Assembly: GCF_018494085.1 (NCBI RefSeq)
Contig: NZ_JABBFP010000011.1
Coordinates: 1 to 64,000, forward strand
Direction of reading: 5' to 3'
Source: Rosenbergiella collisarenosi
Lineage (GTDB): Bacteria; Pseudomonadota; Gammaproteobacteria; Enterobacterales; Enterobacteriaceae
Length of the DNA: 64,000 bases
The notes beneath the pieces were generated by a model. The model was not told the origin of the DNA. It did no database searches and was given only the letters and a program-made list of their open reading frames with translations. Each line of letters starts with the position of its first letter. The stretch's first letter is position 1. The translations under genes and the position numbers were made by a program. Below are positions 1 through 7,976 of this stretch, piece after piece.

Positions 1-420
1 CCTTCTGAGGGCGCAGAAAGTGTTGTCGAACCTGATCTCACTATTGCGAGAGCCAATAACGAAATGCAATTGCATACACAATCTGCGATTGATATGTGGG
101 GTATCGATACAGCTGTATGGAGTGTTGACCTCAATACAGGGACGATAACCTTCACTAATGACGAAAAAGGGATCATCGTTACTGCACCTGTTCAAGTCAT
201 TGGTACCTACGATACCCAACAAGATACTTGGCTGTGGGGGTGGGACCATCCATCAGTAAGCGAGTCGATTGGAGAGTCTGCTCAGCGTGTACGTGAGTTT
301 GGTGAACAATATGGCCTGGAAAAGCTCACGACACGAGAACTCTCAGTATCTATTGATGAGGCATGGGAGTTTACCGCTTTAGCTTGCCATCTGAACGGTG
401 GCCAAGGGGGGTACAGAGGC
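1..420 (+). repeat. Left copy of a long inverted repeat (partner at 63357-63776)
   Basis: The sequence from base 1 to about 420 matches the complement of 63776 down to about 63357 with scattered substitutions. Both copies carry most of a DUF6882-type gene. They diverge in the 3' part of the gene, where the right copy lacks about 18 bp. The repeat continues beyond the left edge of the window, since the right copy still has the gene start. Inverted copies this long could support recombinational inversion of the segment between them. Confidence 0.8.
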
Positions 421-483
421 GTGTCAGGCTCTACGTGGGTATTCATGGTGTATGGGCCAGTAACGGTCGAAAAAATAGATTAG
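1..483 (+). CDS. DUF6882-like protein, 5' end cut by window edge
   Basis: The reading frame is open from base 1, so the start lies to the left of the window. The visible 160 residues are rich in Trp (motif WLWGWDHPSV), which suits the DUF6882 family of small uncharacterised bacterial proteins. The first ~420 bases recur in inverted orientation near the right end of the window, where the second copy shows the missing N-terminus (about 16 residues, starting MVKFLDKLLGKKG). This copy has the intact C-terminal end. No enzyme motif is visible and I do not assign a function. The family name is from memory of the Trp-rich pattern. Confidence 0.6.
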   Translation, partial: PSEGAESVVEPDLTIARANNEMQLHTQSAIDMWGIDTAVWSVDLNTGTITFTNDEKGIIVTAPVQVIGTYDTQQDTWLWGWDHPSVSESIGESAQRVREFGEQYGLEKLTTRELSVSIDEAWEFTALACHLNGGQGGYRGVSGSTWVFMVYGPVTVEKID

Positions 484-561
484 TTAGTTAAGCTTATGAT
501 TTTGGGAGCGATATTATTAGGGTACTATTGGAACCGTTACCTAAATTATTAAGGAATAGAA

Positions 562-1008
562 ATGTACAAAAAAGTATTAGCCGTATCACTCCTTGCTCTG
601 CTATCGGGCTGCCAGCAAATGAATGGCGTAATGGGATCGGTAAATAGTACCTTAGATCAGCTAAATTCTGCCTTAGAGCCAAGCGCAACGACTGTTAGTG
701 GAACAGAAATATGTAAGGACTATCGAGATAACGAAATTGCAGCCAATAAAAAGTGGGTTGGCCAGTGGGTAACAATGACAGGTCAAACAAAGATTATTTC
801 TGATAGTCAATTTGGCCTCACTAACCAAACCGTTTTCTTAAAAGTAACTAAAAATGTTGATGCTGCATTTTCTCTGAAACCGACAGAAGAGAATAAAGTA
901 ATGAAAATTAAAACAGGTCAACGCCTAACGATGAAAGGGCAAATCAGTGGATTCTCAGAAGTTGGAGGTTGTTTAATCCATCTCGATAAGGGTTCGATTC
1001 AGTCATAA
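562..1008 (+). CDS. Small outer-membrane lipoprotein with likely OB-fold domain
   Basis: The 148-residue product begins with a short positive stretch, a hydrophobic core and a lipobox (LLSGC, Cys17), so it is a lipoprotein processed by signal peptidase II. The mature part holds an alternating strand pattern with GQWVTMTGQ and GQRLTMKGQ, the layout of tRNA_anti-like OB-fold proteins that sit in the envelope. The start follows an AAGGAATAG ribosome site. It stands alone, 78 bases after the DUF6882 gene. No partner or ligand can be deduced. Confidence 0.75.
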   Translation: MYKKVLAVSLLALLSGCQQMNGVMGSVNSTLDQLNSALEPSATTVSGTEICKDYRDNEIAANKKWVGQWVTMTGQTKIISDSQFGLTNQTVFLKVTKNVDAAFSLKPTEENKVMKIKTGQRLTMKGQISGFSEVGGCLIHLDKGSIQS

Positions 1009-1021
1009 TGGATTAAAGAGA

Positions 1022-1062
1022 GCTGAACCATTATGGTATGACCGTTACCTCTATGGTTCAGC
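1022..1062 (+). terminator. Inverted repeat after lipoprotein gene
   Basis: A perfect 10-base inverted repeat (GCTGAACCAT and ATGGTTCAGC) with a 21-base loop lies 13 bases after the lipoprotein stop. It lacks a clear T run, so it may be a weak terminator or an mRNA-stabilising hairpin. Confidence 0.4.
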
Positions 1063-1123
1063 CTTCATCTCATCAAGCAGGGTATAGCAGCCCAAGTTGA
1101 GCATAACGAATTGTAAAAGTTAT

Positions 1124-1630
1124 TCACTTGATGCCCTCTGAGATCCTCCGGTCTGACTTAAATACTAGACTCTCAGTTTGTGAGGTTAAGTTACATAAAG
1201 AGGCCAGGAGCAGGTTGAGCTTGCCTTTCATCACGCCATACTCATGTCGGTGTCTGCTGTTATAGATTCCACCATAAACAAACACCCGATCCATCCATCC
1301 TTTCAGGATGGCGGGCATGCCAAATCACCAGAAAGGAAAATGCAGAAGCAACAGGTCAGAGTTGATCAATAACTGAATGTGCCTCGTAACATCATCGGGC
1401 AGAATTAGCTTTTCCCAGTGGTGGAGCTGTTTCCGCAGGGCATCAAATCTCACTGAATCCTGTCTGTCCGGGTAAAAGATCTTACCCTCAACAGGTTCGA
1501 AGTTTTCACTGTATAAATTCACTGAGTTAACCACTGAACCTTGATTTTCAAATGCTCGTGCGGCTCTGGCAGCCAGATATGAGTTAAACGAATCCCCTTC
1601 AGGATGAGCAGTGATAATCAGTACATTCAT
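1124..1630 (-). pseudogene. NAD(P)H quinone oxidoreductase (flavodoxin-like fold), nonsense-disrupted
   Basis: The frame opens at 1630 with MNVLIITAHPEGDSFN, the FMN-binding start of the Flavodoxin_2 family (KefF/MdaB/YwrO type). After 101 residues it reads HFPFW and then TGA (1322-1324), where the family has a second Trp (FPLWW), and continues in the same frame with FGMPAILKGWMDRVFVYGG, the next conserved block. TGG to TGA is the simplest explanation. The last ~30 residues no longer resemble the family, so the 3' end is also decayed. It is divergent from the adjacent HxlR-type regulator, a common pairing for redox-responsive quinone reductases. As read, it cannot give a full enzyme. Confidence 0.8.
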
Positions 1631-1713
1631 ATTGGACCTCTCTGGTGACTTTTAACTGCCATAGTGTTTTCTTTTAGTTATGCAATCAATTACGCACTTT
1701 GAGGTAACTACTC
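1631..1713. promoter_or_regulatory. Divergent promoter region, quinone reductase / HxlR
   Basis: This 83-bp gap separates two divergently read genes and must hold both promoters and probably the HxlR operator. It is AT-rich. No single operator palindrome can be singled out by eye. Confidence 0.4.
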
Positions 1714-2085
1714 ATGCCATACCCAGGAAACATATACTCTGCTAAATGCTCAGCACGTGATGCCCTGGAGTTTATATCAGGAAAATGGGTAATGCTTATT
1801 CTTCCTGCTCTTGCTGAAGGCCCTATGCGCAATGGCGAACTGATGAGAAAAATCGAGGGTATTTCACAAAAGGTTTTTACCCAGACTTTGCGGCAACTCG
1901 AACTACATGGTCTGGTGTCCAGATTTGACCACGAAGAAAAACCTGCCTGCGTAGAATACAGTCTGACAGCAGTAGCTGACTCACTAGTCAGCACACTTAC
2001 AGCTCATGATCGCTGGACAAAGATAAATTTCCCTGAACTTGACGCCGCTAGGGTTAGATACGATCTGGAAAACGATGATTATTAA
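1714..2085 (+). CDS. HxlR-family transcriptional regulator
   Basis: This 123-residue protein matches the HxlR winged-helix family along its length: the segment FISGKWVMLILPALAEGP is the family's first helix, followed by a recognition helix (QKVFTQTLRQLELHGLV) and a wing (VEYSLTAVADSL). A Cys at position 12, just before the DNA-binding domain, is typical of thiol-responsive members such as YodB/HypR. It is divergent from the broken quinone reductase, which was probably its target, so it may now regulate only itself. Confidence 0.9.
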   Translation: MPYPGNIYSAKCSARDALEFISGKWVMLILPALAEGPMRNGELMRKIEGISQKVFTQTLRQLELHGLVSRFDHEEKPACVEYSLTAVADSLVSTLTAHDRWTKINFPELDAARVRYDLENDDY

Positions 2086-2207
2086 TAACGTATGATGAGT
2101 CTGGTAAAAATCTTATGCCAGTCAGTGCCGACAATGACCATTAAAATAATATGGTTACTATGCAGCAGGAATCGGAGCCAACAGCACAGACGGTCTAAAT
2201 GAGACGC

Positions 2208-2857
2208 TTACATGAGTGCGGAGTGCGACACGTCAAGATTGTGCGCGTGTGGCCACTTTATGCCGCAGCGATCCACTACGTCGGTAAACCCGTCCGGCAC
2301 ACCGTGGAGCAGGCGTCCGTTATATCCGTTTATCTCCGCATCAAGACGCGGCGGGATCAGCTGCAGCATGTCGAATGGAAGTTCCTGCAGCGGCAGCGCG
2401 TCTTCGCGGCACTGGCAGTCCCACGACTCTTTGAGGCCGTTATTACCCCGCATCCAGTGCCATTCACCCTGCTTTATCTGCCACAGCCCGGCGATCACCG
2501 TCTGCTGCTCAGCAGAAAGCGATGACCACGTCATGCGCTGCAGGCCGCTGGCCAGCCACAGTTCGTGCAGCGTGTTGTAGATTTCCGGCGTCAGCTCTGC
2601 GCCACCCACTGCTTAAAAACGTGGTTCTGCAGAGTATCGCTTCCCGTCTCATTCACCAGAGCGGGATACGGGGCATAGTCCGTCGATTCCACCGTGTACA
2701 GCAGCCCGGCACAGCCCGCCAGAAAGAGCTGGATCCTTTCTGCAGCCGCCCGTGCGTAAAGCGGAACGCCCTCCCCGCCTTCAATCAGCGCACGCGCATT
2801 TTGTACGTGATATTCCGGGCCTGAAACCCGCAGCCAGTTGGTACACCTGTTTGGCAT
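2208..2857 (-). pseudogene. DUF1281 plasmid protein, frameshifted and truncated
   Basis: The start at 2857 has a good ribosome site (GGAGG, then MPNRCTNWLRVSGPEYHV), the beginning of DUF1281 proteins found on conjugative plasmids. The frame continues through RIQLFLAGCAGLL to about base 2600, where it must shift to reach the next family block (TPEIYNTLHELWLASGLQR through LDAEINGYNGRLLHGVP). It then stops at 2208, well before the usual C-terminal end. A frameshift plus a 3' truncation make this a relic. GC content is clearly higher than in neighbouring genes, so it came from another plasmid backbone. Confidence 0.75.
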
Positions 2858-3177
2858 GTTGACTCCTCCGTTAAGGGTTGCACGGCACCATCTGCACCGT
2901 GCTGCCACGGAAGCCGGGCGCAAAGCGGAGCAGGCAACGGGCGAGGGAGGAAGCCGCACGCGCTGCCGGAGCGGACTGAATGTCCCGCATACGGCAGAAA
3001 ACGGGTGACGACAGCCCCCTTGCCGGCGCAGCGGCCCGGCTAAGGTGAAGGCACGGTGCAGGCCCGATGGCACAGAGGAAACTTGCACGGCATTTTTAGG
3101 AACGGGCGCCGGCCTTTGAAGTGCTCTGGCGTCACGCATATGGGAGAATAGAGAAACGCGAATAATTAATAACTTCT
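2858..3177. other. GC-rich non-coding segment
   Basis: About 320 bases upstream of the DUF1281 relic are markedly GC-rich and have no convincing gene on either strand; the long open frame here is a composition effect. Such segments precede DUF1281-type genes in other enterobacterial plasmids as far as I recall. I see no promoter or structured RNA I can defend. Confidence 0.4.
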
Positions 3178-3178
3178 A

Positions 3179-3205
3179 AAAAAAGTGCAATTTCTGCACT
3201 TTTTT
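3179..3205. terminator. Bidirectional hairpin terminator
   Basis: A perfect 11-base stem (AAAAAAGTGCA and TGCACTTTTTT) with a 5-base loop ends in a T run on either strand. It can stop transcription from both sides and separates the DUF1281 relic from the truncated HTH gene. Confidence 0.75.
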
Positions 3206-3225
3206 ATAGATAATAAAGCGATACA

Positions 3226-3460
3226 TATGGGCAACAGGGCTGCCGAAGAGCTCGGGGTGAGCCTTCGCACGTACAAAGACTACGAGAACGCAGAACGTGT
3301 AAAGCGATCGGTGACAATGGTCACTGTTACGCTGTCGCTTATCAACGTTATGCCAGCGCTGAAATCAGATCAGCTCAGCAAAGACCTACTGCTGCAGATG
3401 CTTCAGAAAATGACGGCCGAGGTCTCAGGAAAAGAAACTGGAAACGATTTTGGCAGGTGA
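3226..3460 (+). CDS. Truncated helix-turn-helix plasmid protein
   Basis: From the ATG at 3226 the product is 77 residues with a clear HTH segment (RAAEELGVSLRTYKDYENAE) followed by a helical tail. An upstream in-frame GTG at 3185 lies inside the terminator hairpin and is unlikely. No ribosome site precedes 3226 and the fold starts abruptly, so the N-terminus is probably missing. The dead IS element lies 50 bases downstream. It may be non-functional. Confidence 0.5.
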
Positions 3461-3507
3461 GCGGGTAACGATGCTGTTTGACCTGCCCCCAGGATTAAAT
3501 ACAAAAC

Positions 3508-4128
3508 TCAGTTAGTAATGTCGGATTCTTCACTCTCAGAATTACCCTTTCTCCAGCCCGCTGCAAATTCAGACGGCGTCTGATAATTCAGCGTGGAGTG
3601 CGGACGACATTCGTTATAATCCTGACGCCATTCGCTGATGGTTTTCCTGGCATGACTGACGTCTCTGAACCAGTGTTCATTCAGGCATTCATCGCGAAAG
3701 CGTCCGTTAAAACTCTCAATAAATCCGTTCTGTGTCGGCTTGCCGGGCTGAATAAGTCGCAGCTCCACTCCATGCTCAAAGGCCCACTGATCGAGTGCGC
3801 GGCAGGTAAACTCCGGGCCCTGATCGGTTCTTATCGTAGCCGGATAGCCGCGAAACAGCGCAATGCTGTCCAGAATACGCGTGACCTGCACCCCTGAAAT
3901 CCCGAAGGCAACAGTGACCGTCAGGCATTCCTTTGTGAAGTCATCGACGTAGGTAAGGCAATTGATTCTGCGACCAGTAGCCAGCGCATCCATGACGAAA
4001 TCCATCGACAAGATCATGTTGGGCGCCACCGGACGCTGAGCATCATAGCGGCAGGTCGACAGGGACAAACCTGTGAGTCTGCAGGCACGACGTTGTGATA
4101 GACCGGTCGCATCACACATCAACACCAC
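3508..4128 (-). pseudogene. IS3-family orfB (DDE transposase), internal deletion
   Basis: The frame carries [20 protein letters not shown], then jumps from AQRPVA straight to [17 protein letters not shown]. Family members have about 70 residues between these, including the HTH_21 region. The DDE residues remain (D in SMDFV, D in RTDQGPEF, E in [12 protein letters not shown]). The deletion keeps the frame. The last codons lie in the terminal inverted repeat. Normally this frame is reached by -1 frameshifting from orfA. Confidence 0.85.
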
Positions 4129-4453
4129 GACTTCGCGCTTCTGGTCTGTCGTCAGTACTTTAGCCCAAGAGCCACCTGAAGCGCCTCCTTATCCAGCATG
4201 GCCTCGGCGAGCAGCTTCTTGAGTCTGGCGTTCTCTTCCTCAAGTGACTTTAGGCGCTTAACCTCAGGCACCTCCATGCCGCCATACTTCTTACGCCAGG
4301 TTTAAAACGTGACGTCGAAAATGGCGAGCTTACGGCAGAGTTCCCGGGCAGAAACGCCGGCTTCAGCCTCGCGGAGAATACTGATGATCTGTTCGTCGGA
4401 AAAACGCTTCTTCATGGGGATGTCCTCATGTGGCTTATGAAGACATTACTAAC
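3511..4453 (-). mobile_element. IS1222-like IS3-family element, inactive internal-deletion copy
   Basis: The ends are a perfect 12-base inverted repeat, GTTAGTAATGTC at 3511-3522 and its complement at 4442-4453. Inside, on the minus strand, are orfA and orfB of the IS3 family. At about 943 bp it is shorter than the usual ~1.2 kb. orfA has a nonsense codon and orfB lacks about 70 residues, so it cannot move by itself. No clear target-site duplication is visible. It sits immediately upstream of the RiPP cluster. Confidence 0.85.
4152..4415 (-). pseudogene. IS3-family orfA with premature stop
   Basis: The 87-codon frame starts MKKRFSDEQIISILREAEAG, the HTH of IS1222/ISEhe3-type orfA. Codon 38 (4302-4304) is TAA in place of the Tyr codon of the usual FYTW motif; the frame then continues with TWRKKYGGMEVPEVKRLKSL and a leucine-rich tail. 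The single nonsense codon abolishes OrfA and the OrfAB fusion. Confidence 0.85.
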
Positions 4454-4768
4454 ATCGCGATGTGTTAATCAACGGGGAGCAGCTCAAATCAAAATGCGGT
4501 AAGTCATTGTTGTATAGAATTATTAATACCCACCTTTTTCACCAAAAAAAAACATATCATGCAGATATTAATATCTGTTTAAGAGTTTTTGTTAGATTTA
4601 TTTTTTATTCATCTTGTTTATTCCTATTGAAAGTTTTTTCTTAATGTAAAAAATTCTCGATATTTCAGTGATAATGTTGCGTTGTTTTTACGTAAAGAAT
4701 GTGTAATTATTCTCATCCGCTTTTGAAATGTCAGAATTTCTGCGATCTGCACACTAAAGGAGATAGTT
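4454..4768 (+). promoter_or_regulatory. AT-rich leader and promoter region of the RiPP cluster
   Basis: This 315-bp gap lies between the IS end and the precursor gene and must hold the cluster promoter unless transcription enters from the IS. TTGAAA-type and GATAAT-type hexamers occur (4627 and 4670), but none pairs at ideal spacing. It is far more AT-rich than the genes it precedes. No competing reading frame is credible. Confidence 0.5.
4700..4717. promoter_or_regulatory. Candidate Fur box, weak
   Basis: The segment TGTGTAATTATTCTCATC resembles a Fur site; read on the minus strand it contains TGAGAATAATTACAC, about 10 of 14 positions of the 7-1-7 consensus. It lies about 50 bases before the precursor start. 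Iron control would suit a siderophore-linked product, but in such AT-rich DNA a match this weak may be chance. Confidence 0.25.
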
Positions 4769-5017
4769 ATGTTTTCGATTGCTTCAGCTGGAACTGCGTC
4801 ACACCCTCTGGATCTGATCCTTCAGAAGGATTTTTCTGGTCATCAAACTCTGGATTTAGGTATTGAAGAGATAACGGAAACTTTACATTATCTAAGTGAC
4901 TGTGCCTCTTCCGCATTGAGCCTGAGTACCTCAGGAGGCTGTATGGGCGGCTGTACCTCTTCTGCTGCAACAGCGGGATCAATGGGTAGTGTCGCGAGCA
5001 CAGGGGCAAATTCCTGA
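4769..5017 (+). CDS. RiPP precursor peptide (leader plus Cys/Ser/Thr/Gly core)
   Basis: An excellent ribosome site (AAGGAGAT) precedes this 82-residue gene, the first of the cluster. Residues 1-42 form an acidic leader with LDLGIEEITE (28-37), like thiopeptide and LAP leaders bound by RRE domains. Residues 43-82 are a core of low complexity: Cys at 45, 58 and 62, twelve Ser and four Thr. CMGGC (58-62) is the obvious azole site. The C-terminal ~19 residues are only Ser, Gly, Ala, Thr, Met, Val and Asn, ending GANS, which recalls the Ser-rich tails of class IIb microcins. The leader/core boundary is inferred. No family match is claimed beyond this architecture. Confidence 0.85.
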   Translation: MFSIASAGTASHPLDLILQKDFSGHQTLDLGIEEITETLHYLSDCASSALSLSTSGGCMGGCTSSAATAGSMGSVASTGANS

Positions 5018-5050
5018 TCAGAAAAAAAGAAATCTAAAGGGAGTTAGTAA

Positions 5051-5989
5051 GTGAGTGAATGTATTGTTAAGGCTGGAAATGTCAGGAAATCTTTTAAAGA
5101 TGTACTGGCGCTGGATGATTTCTCACTCACTGCGTGCAAAGGGGAAATTGTTGGTCTTGTTGGTCCCAACGGCGCAGGAAAGACCACATCTCTTGAATGT
5201 ATACAGGGACTGATCCCTTTTGACGCCGGTTCAGTAGCTTTGTTCGGCGAGGATGTTTATCGCGGTCTCACGTTCCAATCTCGTCAGCGTATCGGTATCG
5301 CACCCCAGTTCTTTTCACTACCGCCGCTTTTGACCGTAAGTGAGATAGCAACGCTTTATCAGTCGTTGTATCTCAGAGCGATGGCAGTAGATGAAGTTAT
5401 CGCCCGAGTCGGACTAGAAAAGCAGGCTGGTGTCCGTTTTGGCAGACTTTCAGGTGGGCAGCAACGTCGGCTGGCACTTGCTGTCGCTTTGGTTGGCCGT
5501 CCTGAATTGTTGTTCCTTGATGAGCCAACAGGAGACCTAGATCCCCAGAGCCGTCGCTATATTTGGTCCTTACTGCTCAATGAAACGGAAAAGGCACAGC
5601 GGGCGGTGATAATCAGTACCCATCAGATGGATGAAGTTGAAGCGTTGTGTTCGCGAGTTGTGATTATGGATGAGGGACGTATTCTCGATAGCGATACGCC
5701 CCAGGCGTTAATACAACGCCATTGTCCTGAGCATCTAATCAGATTCAATATTAATGAGAAATACCTCGATGTTATGAAGTCTTCTTTTCCCGCACTCCAT
5801 TTCCGTTCCATCCAAAAAGGAAATCAGGAGGCGAATATTAGTCTGGTAGTTAATACACTCAGCACCACAATTCAGCAACTTCAAATGCTGGAGAAAGATC
5901 ACCAATTTGAAATGAAAAATTTACAGGTTTCTCAAAGTAGCCTGGAAGATGTTTTCATTAAACTCACGGGAAAAGTATTGAGGGAATAG
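5051..5989 (+). CDS. ABC-2 type transporter ATPase subunit
   Basis: The 312-residue protein is a complete ABC ATPase: Walker A GPNGAGKTT (38-46), signature LSGGQ (133-137) and Walker B LLFLDEPTGDLDP (about 153-165). The extended C-terminus is typical of the CcmA/DrrA/NatA class, which pairs with ABC-2 permeases. It starts at GTG after AAAGGGAG, 33 bases after the precursor, and its stop touches the next gene. It likely powers export of the peptide or self-protection by pumping it from the membrane. Which of the two is not decided by sequence. Confidence 0.93.
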   Translation: MSECIVKAGNVRKSFKDVLALDDFSLTACKGEIVGLVGPNGAGKTTSLECIQGLIPFDAGSVALFGEDVYRGLTFQSRQRIGIAPQFFSLPPLLTVSEIATLYQSLYLRAMAVDEVIARVGLEKQAGVRFGRLSGGQQRRLALAVALVGRPELLFLDEPTGDLDPQSRRYIWSLLLNETEKAQRAVIISTHQMDEVEALCSRVVIMDEGRILDSDTPQALIQRHCPEHLIRFNINEKYLDVMKSSFPALHFRSIQKGNQEANISLVVNTLSTTIQQLQMLEKDHQFEMKNLQVSQSSLEDVFIKLTGKVLRE

Positions 5990-7047
5990 TGGTGAATTAT
6001 AATTGGTCAGTATTCTTTTCCATGTTTCGGGCGAATCTGAAAGAGTATACACGCGACATTTTGCCTTTTTTGTTTTCATTCATAATGCCAGTTTTTTTTA
6101 TTGTTGCTTATGGTGTGTCAAAAAATGGAACGCAAACAGAACAAGCTTTCAGCGCTAATGTTGCAATTATTGGCTCAGCAAACGATACGGCAAAAATAGA
6201 AGAAAAGCTGAAGGATTTTACGCTTTTCAAAATCCAGGTGATTAATAGTATAGAGTCGGCTGATACCTTAATAGCCAGTGGCAAGTATCAGGCAGTCGTC
6301 AGTGTATTGGAAAATAGTACTCCACAGGTGGCTTCAACAAGTCAGTACCTAAATGTCGCTACACTCATCAAAAAGACACTGCAGGGTGAAGTGATGACAC
6401 ATGCGAGTAGCACGGATATTCCGACACGCGTGGTATCTGATAACCGTATCGCTGGTCTGGATTACTCTTTTGCTGCTATTTTAAGTCTTTCATTGTTGCA
6501 GGTTGCATTATTTGGAACAGCGGCCCCAGTGGTAACTGCCAAAGAGAAGGGACTTTACAGACTATTTAAAATCATCCCCGTTCCACGTATGGGGCTACTG
6601 GGAGCGCAGGTTGCAGTGCGTTTTTTTGTCTCTATGCTTCAGTTGCTAGTGCTTACAGCAATTGCTGTATTTGTTTTTAATGTACCAGTAAAATACCCCG
6701 TAACTTTTATTATGGTGATTAGCTGTGCGGCGCTGACTCTGGTGAATTATGGCTACGCTATCGCTGGTTTTTTTAATCGCATGTCGATGGCCTCTGCATT
6801 TTTAATTGTATTAAACTTCTACTGTATCTTCTTCGGTCAGATGTTCAGTGATATTAACGGTTCATCTTGGCAGCTGCTTGTTTATACGACACCGGTAGGA
6901 TTTATAAGTGAAGCATTACATTATGCTACTACCGGCTATGCTTCGATGTTCACGATATTTCAGTCTATGACTGGCATGCTGATTTATCTACTGGTCTCAT
7001 GTTTTATAGGTATTAGGTTTTTTAGTTTCGAGCCAGGAAAAGCATAA
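5989..7047 (+). CDS. ABC-2 type transporter permease
   Basis: This 352-residue membrane protein has one N-terminal helix (ILPFLFSFIMPVFFIVAYGV), a ~120-residue external domain and five C-terminal helices from about residue 160, the ABC2_membrane_3 layout. GTG at 5989 overlaps the stop of the ATPase gene by one base, so the two are translationally coupled and form one transporter. The motif AAPVVTAKEKGLYRLFKIIP is the cytoplasmic loop typical of this family. It is the membrane channel of the first of two exporters here. Confidence 0.92.
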   Translation: MVNYNWSVFFSMFRANLKEYTRDILPFLFSFIMPVFFIVAYGVSKNGTQTEQAFSANVAIIGSANDTAKIEEKLKDFTLFKIQVINSIESADTLIASGKYQAVVSVLENSTPQVASTSQYLNVATLIKKTLQGEVMTHASSTDIPTRVVSDNRIAGLDYSFAAILSLSLLQVALFGTAAPVVTAKEKGLYRLFKIIPVPRMGLLGAQVAVRFFVSMLQLLVLTAIAVFVFNVPVKYPVTFIMVISCAALTLVNYGYAIAGFFNRMSMASAFLIVLNFYCIFFGQMFSDINGSSWQLLVYTTPVGFISEALHYATTGYASMFTIFQSMTGMLIYLLVSCFIGIRFFSFEPGKA

Positions 7048-7067
7048 CTACTTAGGGAGAATAGCTG

Positions 7068-7976
7068 ATGTCGGGATCAGGGGATTGGTTGTATTATAAG
7101 CTTTATGTTGGTCAGCGTTATGATGCACTAGATTATGTCGTCGTCGATATATTGGAAAGCCTGCAAACGCTACTTTCAGAATATCAATGGTTTTACTTAC
7201 GTTACTTCGATGAAAAAGGCATTCATCTTCGGCTCCGCATTAAGTTACCTGCGGAGCAACTTTCCCGTGAAACCGATATCTTTTCTTCATTGCATGATGG
7301 TATGACGGAGTTGGATGTCGCACCCTACAATAGTTATACCCCACTGATTTCCATTTCCGGTGAGGCAGAACTGCCCGTCAGTGCCCAGCGTTATTCCGCT
7401 TTCTGTGAAAAAGCTGAATATGAGCCGGAGTTTGAGAATTTTGGTGGCAAAGACGGCGTTGTAATCGCAGAAGATGTTTTCCATCGTTCAAGTATCCTTG
7501 CAAGGCATATTATCAGCCTGGAACGTCAGGGAGAGCTCAATCGTAAAGATTTAGTACTGCCTTTGTTTATTATCGGACTTGGGGTCTTTATTCATCCGGG
7601 TAACTGGCAGACATTTCTTAGTCGATACGCCACCTTCTGGTTGTCAGGAAATCCTGCTATAGGTTCACTAAAAATGGCGTTTGCTGAGCAGGCTTATAAT
7701 CTGCTTGATGCAGGTGATGTCCTTGTTTCACCAATGTCTGAATACTCCGAAAAACAGCAGAAAATCCTGCAGGAGTGGCACGTAGCGTTGAAACTGGCAC
7801 GCGATGCATATGCCAAAAAGTCTGCTCAGCTGGCAAAGGATATTGTGGAAAAACTGGGCTTCCATTTCATTCACCTGATGAACAACCGACTGGGCTTTAA
7901 CGCGCTGGAAGAGGCGTATCTTGCGACTCTGCTTAATACCGCAGAGGAATCCGGGTATCACTATGAATTTGCATAA
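7068..7976 (+). CDS. SpaB_C / thiopeptide-type elimination protein
   Basis: The 302-residue protein begins WLYYKLYVGQRYDALDYVV and has FYLRYFDEKGIHLRLRIK, the signature of the SpaB C-terminal domain (thiopeptide-type bacteriocin biosynthesis family). In split LanB systems this protein removes glutamate from glutamylated Ser/Thr to give dehydroamino acids. It would act with the glutamylation protein at 13511. Start follows AGGGAGA; the end overlaps the YcaO gene by 14 bases. Thiopeptide clusters carry a second relative that forms the pyridine ring; only this one is present, so elimination is the likelier role, though ring formation is not excluded. Confidence 0.88.
   Translation: MSGSGDWLYYKLYVGQRYDALDYVVVDILESLQTLLSEYQWFYLRYFDEKGIHLRLRIKLPAEQLSRETDIFSSLHDGMTELDVAPYNSYTPLISISGEAELPVSAQRYSAFCEKAEYEPEFENFGGKDGVVIAEDVFHRSSILARHIISLERQGELNRKDLVLPLFIIGLGVFIHPGNWQTFLSRYATFWLSGNPAIGSLKMAFAEQAYNLLDAGDVLVSPMSEYSEKQQKILQEWHVALKLARDAYAKKSAQLAKDIVEKLGFHFIHLMNNRLGFNALEEAYLATLLNTAEESGYHYEFA

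Noticed and set aside
2591-3139. Long minus-strand frame upstream of the DUF1281 start
   Set aside because: The part before 2857 is a GC-rich open frame without protein character; the family start with a good ribosome site is at 2857.
7068-7976. Reading the cluster as a true thiopeptide pathway with a pyridine synthase
   Set aside because: Thiopeptide clusters carry two SpaB_C-type proteins, one for elimination and one for cycloaddition. Only one is present, so a linear azole/dehydro-peptide is the safer call.
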